A DNA stretch of 64,000 bases from Chimonanthus salicifolius. Taxonomy: Eukaryota > Streptophyta > Magnoliopsida > Laurales > Calycanthaceae. The stretch's first letter is position 1. Each line of letters opens with the position of its first letter. A program made the position numbers and the translations under genes. The stretch covers positions 50,357,195 through 50,421,194 of the forward strand of contig CM023538.1 in the NCBI GenBank assembly GCA_013350335.1. The letters run 5' to 3'. The notes under the pieces were generated by a model, which was not told the origin of the DNA, made no database searches, and saw only the letters and a list, made by a program, of their open reading frames with translations. This document shows positions 22,126 to 34,200 of this stretch, one piece after another.

Positions 22126-22609
22126 TTGATAGCATGACATGAAAACATACCCTTATTTATAATCCATTTCATACATTATAATTATGTGGGTGCGTGAGTG
22201 TGTAGCATGCATATTTCCTCACTGAGTATTGTTTATACTCACGTCTTTGCAATTTCAGGTAATGTTACACCGGCTGGGTCCGAAAGGACCCCGAGGAAGA
22301 GCTTAGTTTATCATGCTGCTGTATACGCCCTACATATTGAGTTAATTACTTTATTTATTTGATTTGAGTTGGTTATGTAGTTTATGCCATTTTATTCATT
22401 GTGGATTTGGTTGTAATAAATTCTAGAATGTTTGATAACATTTATGGTAAAGAATTTATATCCCCTTTGAAATATTAATGGTATTTGAGTTCATTTATGA
22501 TCTCGATGATTGAGTTGTGAGTTCACGTGTGTTTCCCATGTATGATATTCGAAAAAGAAAAATTATTCAGCGTCACGTGCCTATATTTTTGGGTCACGGC
22601 GTGGCATGT

Positions 22610-22621
22610 TGGAATCAAAGC
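22610..22621 (+). promoter_or_regulatory. Primer-binding site of gypsy copy B
   Basis: TGGAATCAAAGC, close to TGGTATCAGAGC, the complement of the initiator-Met tRNA 3' end. It follows the LTR end GGCA by three bases. Confidence 0.75.
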
Positions 22622-25600
22622 TTAGACTTGTTTTCCCCTAGGACTGTGCATGTGGAGTCGACCGCTAACCTTCTAGGGTTTGAAATTCTGATGGAAATAT
22701 GATTTTGTTTTGGGTCACAATAAGGTGAGCAAGATTATGAGTTGAGGCTGAGACCTCTTCTTGTCACCATTTTTAGGCGACTACTGTTTCTGCAGACCTT
22801 ATATGGGGTGGCCAATGTGATATTATAGTATGAGTTGGACCCATGAGGATTAGACTCACGAAGACCCCAAGTTGAGAGGTATTGGAGATGGTTAGGCTTG
22901 GGAAAGTCGCAAGGTAATGATTGAGAGCATGGAACCTTATACAGAACACCTGTGAGGTATAGATGACCCTGTCTTCTTGGGAAATGGGAATGAGACCAAT
23001 AAGCCGAGAGTCTTCCGATGGGGGTTAGATAGACCAAGCAGTGGTATGCTGGTAGGTAACCACCCGATAGATAGGTGAGGTCGTCACTGATTCCATGTAG
23101 GAGGAAGACTTGAGGGGGTGCGTATTTCTGGCATCGGTTATGAATGTACATAAATTCACTCAAGAACTGCTCGAACTATGACTTTCAGCCTAGACCAAGG
23201 GATTAAGGCTTGTAGTTGGCTATGAGTAGTGGTTACGGTAAACCACAAGTTTTGTCTAGCGACGGTCTTGCATGGCCGAGGACGTTCTCCATTGGTGATT
23301 CAGGTTTGATTCATGACTCTATGAAGTCTAAGCTATAGATTTTGGACCCGAAAGAGGTTGGTGAAACCTTTGAGATTGTGCCTCGATGTGATGACTAGTG
23401 GGTCCTAGTGCTAGATATATTTGGATATATTTTGAGGAGAGTTTTTTGAGTTGAGAATGATTGTTTTCCCTAAGCCTCTGAACATAGAATAACATAAGGC
23501 TAGTAATTTGAGGTTTAACATGATGCACTTTTGGTATTGGCACTATAGAGTAGCATAAGAAACTTTCCACCCTTTCGTGCCATATCCCTGCTCAAACAGG
23601 AGACTGCAGTTGACAAAGTGTGCAGAACATGTGTTATGATTGTCGATACTCACTAGATATAGTTCGATTTGCTAGTTATGGATTTTTCTAGATTTGATGT
23701 GATTTTGGATATGACTGATTGTCAACGCACAGTATTTTTAGTATTTGTTTTGAGAGAAAAGTATCTGCTTGATCTTTGAAGGGTGATGACGAGTTTGTCA
23801 GTAGACTGAGTTTGATTCTCAGTCTGATTGCTAGTGTGTTTCATGGTAATGCAGTTGTTCAGGGCATGATTGTTAGTTTGGGTTGGAAGGATGTTCGGGA
23901 TACTCAGATTAACATACCTCGAGTAGTGCGGGAGTTTCCGGATGTGTTTCCTGAGAAACTTATAGAGTTGTCTCCACTTTGATAGGTTGAGTTTGTGGTT
24001 GAGTTGATGCCCGGCATCTTACCCATTTCTTTTTCATTGTACCGCCCGGCACTAGCAGAGTTGAGAGAGTTAGAGACTCAGATCATTGAGCTTTCTTTCG
24101 TTGGCTTTATCCGTCTGAGGGCTTCTCTAAGATAGCTTTCCAGTCAGGTTATCACCAGTTGACAGTGAGGGAGAGCGATATCTAGAAAAAAAAAATCACC
24201 TTTTGTACCCGACTTGGGGACTTGAGTTTATTGTGATGCCACGTGGGTGGACAAATGAGGTGGTTACTTTCATGGATTTGATGGATCGTGTCTCTCAACC
24301 ATATTTGGATCGTTTGATGGAGTTGTTTATTGATATTTTGATTTATTCTATAATGGAGGCAGATCATGAACATCATCTACACAATGAAACAGAATTTGTC
24401 AGAGCACAAGTTGTATTTGAAACTCAGTATATTAGTTGGCAACATTAAATTAGTGCTTAGTTGAAAAAGACTGCAGAATGTATTCGAGATCTGCAATTTC
24501 TTGAATTTGGCAGGTTTTTACGTCTAGTTTATTAAGAGTTCCTCCCGACTCATAGCACCTTTGATTAGATTGTCCCATAAGAGAGTGGATTTTTGTTTGG
24601 GATATGCATGTCAGTAGGTTTTCATGAGTCTAGAGGTTAGACTGACTTCTTCCCCTATGCTAGTGGTGCCGAGCGAGGTCATAGATATGTTGTACATTAA
24701 GATGTTTCTTTGAGAGGTATAGACTGCTTATTGGTGCAGGATGACCGAGTATAACATAGGGGTTTCTGGCAGTTGAAACCCCATGTGCTTCATTATTCCC
24801 ATTCATGATTTTAGAGTTGGTCAAAGTAGTTTATGCACTAAAAGTTTGGTGGCATTATTTATTTGGTTAAAAATTCTGAGGTGCTATTCGACAATAAGAG
24901 TCTCAAGTACTTATTCTCTCAGAAGGACTTGAATTTGAGATAGTGGTGGTGGATAAATCTCATACCACCCTGGTAAAGCTATTGTAGTGGCTGATTTATT
25001 GAGCCGAAAATCCTGGAGCAAAATGGCTGGTATCGAGATTGGTCAATGGTAGAAGCTTGAGACAACAACAGATTATAATCTTCAGTTGGTCGAGCATAGT
25101 GGTTCAGTTGGATACAAAATTTATTTGTGCAACCTATGCATGTGGATAAAGTGATAAAAGCACAGTAACTAAACCCATTGGCTTCTGATTTGAGACAAAA
25201 GTACTTCAAGGGCAAGGCCCTGAAGGATTGTCAGTGAGATCAAACGGTGGATTGGCTTTCCAAGGATGATTGTTTGTACCTACTATGGATCAATGTAGAG
25301 ATGAGGTACTTAACCAGTTTCATCATTCTAAGATGTATCATGATATTCAACAGTAGTTTGATGGATAGGTTTGAAACGAGATATAGTTGTGTGTACGTCA
25401 TTGTCTTATATGTCAGCAAGTTAAGGCAGAGCACCAAAGACCCAGCGGAGAATTACAAAACCTTCCAGTGTCTCAGTGGAAATGAAAAGACATTAATATG
25501 GGTTTTGTGACGAGTTTAGGTCGCATAGGGGTGAAAGTTCAATTTTGGGCGGTTGTGGATTGTGAGACCAATCAGCCCATTTCATACCCATATAGGTGAC

Positions 25601-26312
25601 AAACTCGATGGAAACCTTGAGTAGATTGTGCATCAATGAGATGATGGTTCATAATAGTGCATCTGTTTTGAACTGCATAGTGTGGTCCACGTTGGATACA
25701 TGTTGAGCGCTTTTATATAGATTATATTGGTAAGTGAAATTTGAGCCAAGAAGCTTGAGTACATTTGTTGATAGTAATTGTCTACGGAGAGCCGGTGATA
25801 GGTTGAGTTAATAGCTAGCCGGGATAAGCTTAGAATCACTTTTGTGCAAAATTTTGTTGCGTTTAGTGGTGGAGAGTTTCTTGCGTGCATTGATGTGGCT
25901 TGGGTTATGTCAAGACCCGTTAAGCTGTGGAACACTTTTGGAATTCTGTTACAATCGATGTTAACAGGTTTGAATATGTGTATGGCTACGGCATAGTTTA
26001 TTCGAGAGGTTTTTAGTCTCCAGGTTATTAGCCGTAAAACGCCAAGTGTTGGTGATCTCTCGTACTTGTGATGGGGATTTTGGTATCTCGAACTCTTCGA
26101 TGTTTGTTGTTTGGAAGTCTTCGAGACTCTTAGTTCGTTAGAGTGCCTTGATGAGATGTACCCAGATTTTGTATTCCTGGTGTTAGATTATAGGGTCTTT
26201 TAGCCACTTATAGACTTTATATTTACTTTGAGATGTAGATTTTATTTGTGATGAGATAGTGTAAAACGTGTTGAGTTACAATATGAGAGCCATGGTGTTG
26301 GCCCTATTGCAT
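22622..26312 (+). pseudogene. Gypsy copy B: leader, protease, RT, RNase H, integrase remnants
   Basis: Leader without recognisable gag (22622-23570). Then protease text homologous to copy A (23575-23770), KGDDEFVSRLSLI, and the RT approach IPRVVREFPDVFPEKLIELS (23905-23980) with a stop where relatives have a charged residue. RT pieces are KIAFQSGYHQLTVRE, MDLMDRVSQPYLDR, FIDILIYS (24120-24370). RNase H pieces are FDNKSLKYLF and SQKDLNLR (24885-24940), and the integrase zinc-region remnant is at 25310-25470. Many stops and frameshifts leave no complete enzyme. The PPT and first ~80 bases of the following LTR are deleted at about 26312. Confidence 0.85.
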
Positions 26313-27286
26313 TATACGAAATTAGGCTTATTTCACCTCCTTCCTCTTCAAACAGCCAACCTTTTTTCCCTAACAACAAACCCTCTAGCTTCCCTCTATT
26401 GATTTTCACCCATTAAAGGCTTTAGATTCGGATTTTCTACGCTTGGAGCGCCCCTTTGCAAGGTTCCTTCTCCTCTGAATGTAAGATCTGTGATCCTTCT
26501 CTTTCCCTTTCTTCTTATTTGATGAGATCTGAATGGGATGTGTTGAGAATGGAATATGTGATGGCTTGTAGGCCTTATTTGGAGAGGAATCCATGGAAGT
26601 AATTGGGGATTTTTGTTATGGTTCCTTGTTGGGTGTAGATCTGAATTGAAATTGAGTTTTAAACCCATGGGAAGGAAAGTAAATTGGGGAAAAAGGGTAT
26701 ATGCTAATTCTTTGGCATGATTCATAGGAGGAGATTTGGGGATTCTCCCTTGAAGGGATTAAACCTGATTAGGGGTAAATCTTGAGTCTAAATTTGGAGA
26801 TTTTGCTTCTAAGCTTTGTTTTGGCATAATCGTCGTACTAATAGGGATGTATTATGTTCTTTTTTATTGATTAGAGCCTTTGAACACCAAACCTGTTGAG
26901 ATATAACCCAAATATCAACCCGAGACATCGTGATTTTGAGGTTAGGATTGCTACACACATATTGCATGAATTCATTTATGTTATTTCATTGATTTAGGGA
27001 ATGAACTGTGTTATTGATGCATTTAATGCATAATAAATAGGATGGAAGTGCCCTATGCTATGCATGAGGTGTTATTAATTCCCTACCATGCGAATTGTAG
27101 CATGTCTATTATCTTGTTATGATGATAGAAAATTTGTGATAATTATTGGAGGCCCTTGTGAAAGGCTAAGATGATTAATTGAGGAATTTAATTGGGTTTG
27201 TGCTGTAAAAAGGGAGTTATTGGACTTAAGATGTTAAACCACCATGAGACGTGTTGAATAAATTGCGAGGACTAAGAATATGTGTA
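26313..27286 (+). repeat. Partial 3' LTR of gypsy copy B
   Basis: Collinear with 19847-20815 of the shared LTR, with scattered substitutions. Its start is lost in a deletion joining GCCCTATTGCAT to the LTR interior, and its end is cut at GAATATGTGTA (27286), where a copia fragment in the opposite direction begins. Confidence 0.85.
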
Positions 27287-28631
27287 TTAGGCTGAACTTA
27301 TTACCCTTCTGTATAGGGACATCTTGAGAGGAATAGTTTTGCATCACAAATCTCTCCAAAACTCTCTCTGTATAGTCTTTCTGAGGCAATCCTAAAATCA
27401 CATGTGTTCTGTCACAGAATATCACTATTCCAATTACGCAGGCTGCCTCTCCCATATCTTTTATTTCAAAGTGAGTGGAGATAAATTTCTTGGTTTTCAA
27501 ACAACATGCCAAGATTATTGGTTGCAAGCAAGATATCATCAACATACAATATCAGAAAGATATACTTGCTCCCTCACCTATCAAAGGTATTTTCCTTAAA
27601 TCTGAAAGAGGTAGTCATATCATTGAACTTAAGGTACCATTGCCGGGAGTCTTGCTTAAGACCATAAATTGACTTCTTAAGCTTGCATGACATATGTTCC
27701 TTGCCCTTTAACTAGAAACCCTTAGGTTATCCATATAAACATTCTCATCTAGATTACCATTTAAAAACACAGTTTTGACATCCATCTGGTGCAACTCTAA
27801 ATCATAGTGAGCCACTAAAGCCACGATAATTCCTAAAAAGTCCTTCCTGGATACAGGGGAGAATGTCTCTTTATAATCTATGCCATCTCTCTGAGTGAAC
27901 CCCTTGGCCACAAGTCTGGCTTTATAGCGTTTGACATTTCCTTCTGAGTCACATTAAGTCTTGAAGACCCATTTACAACTAACTTTCTTGCATCCTTTGG
28001 GCAATTCTACTAAATCCTAGACTTCATTCGGGCTCATGGATTTTAACTCATCTTTCAGGGCATCTAACCACTTATCAGAATTTTTACATCCTATTGCTTC
28101 TTCATAAATGACCTGATCTTTAACAGTCCCTATATCATAATCCAATTCTTGTATGTAAACCACATAATCATTCGAAATTGGACGCCTTCTTTCTCTTTGA
28201 GACCTCCTTAAAACAATCTCTTGCAGTTATTCTACAATCGGTTCATTAATGGTTACATCATCATTATGAAGTGATTGCTCATTCAAATGTTGTCCAGTTT
28301 CATTAGGTTGTTCAATAGTGTCAGGAACAACAACAACACTATCCGAAGTTAAGGGCATAGGGACTTGCACCCTCACTTCCTATACAATTACACTTCTCAT
28401 CACATCACTCCCACTAATCTCACCATTTTCAATAAATCTTGCATTACCGATCTCCACAATTCTCGAACTATGGTTCAGACAATAGAACTTGTACCCTTTG
28501 GACTTCTCACGGTAACCGATGAAGTAGCCACTGATTGTCCTCTCATCTAGTTTCTATTCATATGGATTATATATCCTTGCTTCCGCAAGACAACCCCACA
28601 CATGTAGGTATCTTAGACTAAGTTTCCTCTC
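27287..28631 (-). pseudogene. Copia pol fragment: integrase end, linker and RT
   Basis: On the minus strand from 28631: integrase tail RYLHVWGCLAEARIYNPYE, RTISGYFVGYREKSKGYKFY, then an acidic linker (EQPNETGQHLNE). RT follows from about 28000: AKGFTQRDGIDYKETFSPV, HQMDVKTVFLNGNLDE, KKSIYGLKQ, the catalytic YVDDILLA near 27535-27570, and GEAACVIGI. A short deletion precedes the YVDD block and stops are present. It ends in mid-RT at 27287 against a gypsy LTR, and its 5' side is cut by the TRIM at 28632. RNase H is absent. Confidence 0.88.
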
Positions 28632-29368
28632 TGTAATGACCCAGCCCATACACAGGGCTAGGGGTTCAACTCAGTGAAAATTGTCCTCTTTGGGACCACA
28701 CGTACGCATGCACATGTGCAAGCCCACACGGTTTTACATTTGGGCCGGGTCTAGATACCCAGCCCAAAACGCATCCACTGTGTTGAGGAGGGGCGATCAC
28801 ATTTAAACTCCATGAGGAAATCTGAAATTTCAGATGTGGGACTCCCATTTTCCCACTCTATCGCACTACACGCTCCCTCTTCCAGTCTTCATCACTTGGG
28901 TCTGGCCTTAATGGACTCGGCCGTCTGGGCCGGGTCCGGGTCTCACAATACACCCCCTTAAGCCCAGAGTCGCCCCCGGCTAGACCCAATTAATCCAGTG
29001 GAGGACAGTAGGCCCACACAGTCCGAGTGCTGAAGTTGTCTCTGATACCATTTGTAATGACTCGGCCCATACCCAAGGCTTGGGGTCCAACTCAATGGAA
29101 ATTGTCCGCTTTGGTCCCACACGTGTGGACGTACACGCGCGAGCCCGCATGGTTTTGCCTTTGGGCCAAGTCAAGATACCCGGCCCAAAATGTTTCCACT
29201 GTGTTGAGGAGGGGCGATCACATTTAAACCCCATAAGGAAATCTGAAATGTTCGATGTGGGACTCCCATTTTCCCACTCTACCGCACTGCACACTCCCTC
29301 TTCCACTCTTCATCACTTGGGCCTGGCCTTAATGGACTCGGCCATCTCGGCCGTGTCAGGGTCTCACA
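28632..29368 (-). mobile_element. Complete TRIM, minus orientation
   Basis: LTRs 28632-28947 and 29053-29368 (plus-strand ends TGTAATGAC...GGGTCTCACA) enclose about 105 bases. On the minus strand the internal part starts TGGTATCAGAGACAAC (PBS, initiator-Met tRNA type) and ends in a G-rich purine tract (complement of CACCCCCTTAAGCC). The two LTRs are the same length (316). It is inserted into the copia integrase region. A matching 5-bp target duplication is not evident because the right flank is another TRIM. Confidence 0.9.
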
Positions 29369-29370
29369 AT

Positions 29371-29889
29371 TCGTACGGGCTCACGCGTGTGGGTGCACAA
29401 GCGTGGACCCAAAGCAGATAATTTCCAGTGAGTTGGCCCCAAGCCCTGAGTATGGGACGAGTCATTACAAATAGTATCAGAGCTGAGTTTAGTACTCGGA
29501 CTGTGTGGGCCTACTATCGTCGACTGGATTCATTGAGTCGAATCAGGGACGGCTCTGGGCTTAGGGGGGTGGATTGTGAGACCCTGACCCGACCCAGATG
29601 GCCAAGTCTATTAAGGCCAAGCCCAAGTGATGAAGAGTGGAAGAGGGAGTGTGTAGTGCAGTAGAGTGGGAAAATGGGAGTCCCACTTCGAAAATTTCAG
29701 ATTTCCACATGGGGTTTAAATGTGATCTCCCCTCCTCAACACAGTGGACATGTTTTGGGCCAGGTATCTGGACCTGGCCCAAAGGTAAACCGTACGGGCT
29801 TGCGGGTGTGCGTGTGCACGTGTGGGCCCAAAGTGGACAATTTCCATTGAGTTGGAACCTGATGCCTGTGTATGGGTAGGGTCATTACA
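29371..29889 (+). mobile_element. 5'-truncated TRIM, plus orientation
   Basis: A 99-bp remnant of the 5' LTR (29371-29469, from CGTACGGGCT to TCATTACA), then a PBS-like TAGTATCAGAGC, ~104 bases of internal DNA with the PPT CTTAGGGGGGTGGAT, and a full 3' LTR at 29575-29889. It is the same family as 28632-29368 but in opposite orientation and directly adjacent. Confidence 0.88.
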
Positions 29890-30289
29890 ATTACTCTTTT
29901 TTTTTTTTCATCAAATTTTTAATAAAAAATCATTTTAATCGACGAAAACTTAAATTCATTTTCAATGAAATTTTGAATATATTGACTGCTCCATGTCAGA
30001 ACATTCATGCATTAACTATGAGGGGTTAGTTTGGTGGTCAATTTCCACCGTTGTTTGTGGGAGGTCTTTAGATTAAGCGCTCTCAATACAAAGTTGACTA
30101 CTCCCTATAGTTTGGACCTGACAAAAAAAGTATGAATTTTCTTGTGAAATTCAATTATTTTTTTAGTTGTGTATAATTAAGTCAAAAACTTTTTACTGAA
30201 ACAATATCTTCACAATTCAAGTTGGGACAATTTTATAACTACGAGAAAAATGGCATACTTTTAATTACAAGAAAATATGGTATCTAAAC
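29890..30289. other. AT-rich spacer
   Basis: It contains GCTCCATGTCAGAACATTCATGCATT (two blocks, 29990-30013), which recurs at 30960-30985 beside a further variant at 30923. It may be an old dispersed repeat; no gene seen. Confidence 0.5.
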
Positions 30290-30720
30290 TATAAGGGAAG
30301 AATTATTGTATAAGAAATTGAACAATAAAAAAACTTTCCTTTAACGTAAATACGTTGGAATATAAAAGATTAAGGAAATAGCCTAAATTTTTTAATTTGG
30401 CAGTATAGATAAAATAAATAATTTGGTTGTATAAGTATCTTGTATTTGACTTAATCATGAATGAAATAATTTAAGTAATTTAATTTAATCCGAGTTATCT
30501 ACAAGTTTCAGGACCCTCTTTGTAACCTAACCTGTAATTATTTTGGATTAGACTAAGTCATATTAATTTTCAATTATTTATTTTATATATTAATTTTAAG
30601 TTATATCACCAACTTAAAAAAATTTAGGCTACTGCCTTAATCTTTTATATTCAAATATATTCACGTGAAAGGAAAGATTTTTATCTTTCAATTTGTAAAA
30701 CAATAGTTCTTCTCTCAAAT
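30290..30720. repeat. Foldback/MITE-like element with ~105-bp inverted repeats
   Basis: Left arm 30290-30400 and right arm 30613-30720 are inverted copies: GAAGAATTATTG against CAATAGTTCTTC, ATATAAAAGATTAAGG against CCTTAATCTTTTATAT, and AGCCTAAATTTTTT against AAAAATTTAGGCT. The spacer is about 210 bases and AT-rich. The termini and target duplication are not clear. Confidence 0.78.
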
Positions 30721-31198
30721 TTATATTTTTTAATTTTTTATATAAATTTAGATTAAGTCAAATTGGTTAAAACAAATTTAAATTAAAATAAATTAAATTA
30801 AAAATATGTTATTATTTACAGCTAACCTGATCTAAATGGGAGTGGTTTCATTCAACCCATTCTTATCCCAAGATGTGAGGCTCACAATGAATATGAAGTC
30901 AACTTATTGCTTAAGATACTGTGCTCCATGTGAGCACACTCGTGCGTCACAATACAGTGCTCCATGTCAGAACACCCATGCATTTGGTCCCTGTTCCAGT
31001 AATGACATACCATCCATTTCTAGTAAGCTTGTGCGTTATACTCCCGCCGTTTTTGCCGCTAGACCATTACGGTGGTACAAAACTTAAGCAATTTGGATGA
31101 CGTCGAAATACTGACGCTTGGTTTGAATGATGTTAGATTGTGCAAACGGTTTCCATACGTTGGAGTTGATACATGCTTTGATGAGAATCCTTCCTTAT
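30721..31198. other. Upstream region of the lipase gene
   Basis: It contains a GTGCTCCATGT.AG duplication (30923 and 30960) and a short open frame without family support. The proximal 150 bases probably include the lipase promoter. Confidence 0.5.
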
Positions 31199-31206
31199 TA
31201 TAAATA
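31199..31206 (+). promoter_or_regulatory. TATA box of the lipase gene
   Basis: TATAAATA, 63 bases before the ATG at 31270. The sequence between is CA-rich leader (ACTTCACACTCACTCACTC), as expected for a plant 5' UTR. The transcription start would fall around 31230. Confidence 0.65.
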
Positions 31207-31269
31207 CAAATGAATGGAGGATAAACTTCACACTCACTCACTCGATTGAAGAAGAAGTATCAATAAGAG

Positions 31270-34200
31270 ATGGCTGCTACAGGTGGTGGTAAAGTGATGG
31301 CGGTGAGTTTTGTGCTTGTTTTGTGCTTTGAAATGACAGTTGGGATGAGAAATGCAATCTCATCCACTGGCCCTTTGCCCTATGTCCAATCTACAATCGC
31401 ACAAATCTCGGCTTCAGATGGTGTATGCACATCTACGGTGGAGACACATGGCTACGTGTGCCAAGAACACAATGTATTGTTCCTCACTCTTTTTGCTTGC
31501 TTCTATTTTATAAGTTACAACCGATTGTCTAGGAGACTTAGTTGGGTTGGATCAACTTGTTTTCTTTTCAATTCTGAATTCAAAAAGAAAAAAAAGCCAT
31601 GGTGAAGAGTAACGGTTATAGTGTTTGAGATTAGATTTCACTGTTCAGATTATCGAGCAGTATTTTTAACCATCCATTTAGAGTTCAGGCTCATTTATTT
31701 ATTAAATGAGTTTGAGTTAACTCCATTTATTCATGATATACGATGATGTGCTAAAAAGTGAATTCTATCTTCGAAGGCAAACCTTTTTATCTATGTACAA
31801 TGAGTAAACTTAACTAGAGAGTGGAATTAAAATCCAAATGAAGACTTTTGCTTTCTAAGGCAAGTTTCTAACCATCACTCGTGGGTTCTCAATCATACTT
31901 CAACCCCTTCGAGTTTTCTTTTATTTCTAGTTTTACTCTTATTATCATCATTTTTCAAAATTTCATTGATTTGAAGTCGATTTTTCCAATTCTATTTCTT
32001 AATTTGACCCTTTATTATAATCATTTTTTATTCGTTCTCTGCATATGTTTTGTAGCATACCATTGCTCTATTTGGTAACAATTTATAACTTTTCAACTGA
32101 GACGGTCATTTTGTAATTATTGGAGCTATTAGAGTTAGATAACTAATGTAACATAACATGCATCTCTATTATCTTGACATTTTTTATTTTTTATTTAATT
32201 ATTCAACACTTTGTTCTATCAATTATTGTAATGTTATAACTATTTTATAAAGTTGTTCATTTAAACAGCATGAAACTCTCTTGCGAAAGTGAACTTCTCT
32301 AGGGTATTTCTATTTTGTCTATTATGATCTTATCATATCAATTATATCTAAATTAGACCATTTATTGAATTATAATGTAAAAACTCAAATCTCTAAATTT
32401 AATAATATTATATTTATACCTTATCTTCAATTTTTCAAAAAATAGCAATAAAGAGACTTAAATTCCTTTGCCCATGATCGATTCTCTAAATCCATAGAAC
32501 GCACGAAAATGGTCAACAACTCTATCATTAAATTAGTCCAATGCCTTTGGTTGGTGTCGAAATCGGACAAATATGGTAGTGTGGAAAAGATAACAGAAAG
32601 GCTCTTCCTGACGTTATTTATATTGAGATTCTTATATGACTCATACTGTATTTTCCGTTGTTCGAGGCGATAGAAAATTTTTAGTTCAATATTTCGATAA
32701 TATTGGCTATCTCGATTGTAAATTGATGAAAATATTGAATTTTTTTAAATTTGATCGAAATTTTTAAATTTGACAAATACTATAAAATACAGTTTTATTT
32801 GAAAAATTGACCAATATTTTCAAAATTTATAGTTTGGTTAACGTACGACACAGAAAATTTTAGCCGATATTAAAAAAAAAAAAAATATGAAGTGCATGTC
32901 CAGTGAAGAAGGTTGGAGGGTGTTTTCTAATATGAATTATGGTTTCTTTGCATAATGATGGATCTCGACACTGTATATTCTACCATGGTTTTTGTATCTG
33001 ACCAATGATCGATATCAGGTGACAACAAAAGATGGTTATATTCTCGGCATTCAAAGAATCCCACAAGGGCTTACTAACAATATGAATGGAAGCAGAACAC
33101 CGGTGTTACTGCAACATGGTTTAATAGTGGTAAGAGGAGGATTCATTTTTCTAATATTCACATGGATTTTCTACATGCATTTTAAAATACATTGGTATTC
33201 ACATGGATTTTCTACATGCATTTTAAAATACATTGGTGATTGCAGGATGGCGTTTCGTGGATGATAACTTCTCCCCAAGAGTCATTACCATTCATCTTGG
33301 CTGACAGTGGGTATGACGTGTGGATTGCCAATTCTCGTGGGACGCAATGGAGCCGAGGACATACATCACTCGACCCAAATGATCCAGTACTCTTCTTTAC
33401 AACCCTTTCATTTCATGATCCTTCTTTCAGATGATGTTGCCTTTTACTGATTAATCTATGACTGACAATTTTTACAGGAATACTGGGACTGGACATGGGA
33501 TGAGCTCGCAGCGTACGATCTTCCAGCATTTGTTCAGTATGTATATAATCAGACGAAACAGAAACTGAACTATGTTGGGCATTCTCAGGTGAATCACATA
33601 CATGTTGGAGAAAGGGAGAAAATTGAGAACACCACACTGATTTGTAGATGCAAACAATAAGTTTTTGCTTCATTATTTTAACTTTGATTACACACTAATT
33701 TATAGAAAAGATAACATAGTGGGCATCTCCACTTTCTTATAATAATGACCTACAGACATCATTAATCCACTAACACAACTAACCATAAAATGCCCAAGTC
33801 TAGGGACCCATTACCACAACATGGGACACCTCATTAACAAACATAGGACACCTCACTAACAAATATGGGACACCTCATTAACAAACATGGGACACCTCAC
33901 TAACAAACATGGGACACCTAATCCCACATTCATGAGACTAACAATGCACATCCTAAATGATGGGGTAGTGGGATGACTCACAAAGCAAACCATGACTCAA
34001 CATGAGACTGAGTCAATTTATGTGTGATGGATAGAAACAATTCAAGGGCTAAATTTGCATCACCAATTCTCATCAATACAGTCCTCTATTTTTTTTTTTT
34101 TTTCTTTTTTGCTGCAGGTGAATGGACACTAACAATTACAATATGTGGAGTGCTTTTCAGGGAACATTGATCGCTTTAGTATCCTTGTCCCAGAGGAAGT

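Larger units (their letters stand above)
19765..22606 (+). repeat. Full gypsy LTR shared by two tandem gypsy copies
   Basis: It starts TGTAATGGCCC directly after a purine tract and ends GCGTGGCA, three bases before a PBS (TGGAATCAAAGC at 22610). It is therefore the 3' LTR of copy A and the 5' LTR of copy B at once. It is long (2.84 kb) and carries two minisatellites (21270-21665 and 21890-22125). The partial LTR at 26313-27286 matches its bases from about 19847 onward, including TTCCCTAACAA, CTACGCTTGGAG and GAATATGTGATGGCTT. Confidence 0.88.

Noticed and set aside
28980..29879. Open frames of 70-113 codons in both strands over the inverted TRIM pair
   Set aside because: GC-rich LTR sequence gives long chance frames; the same peptides recur in each LTR.
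30836..31087. 83-codon frame just upstream of the lipase
   Set aside because: Ends before the TATA box, contains an internal duplicated segment and has no family resemblance; probably chance in the promoter-distal region.
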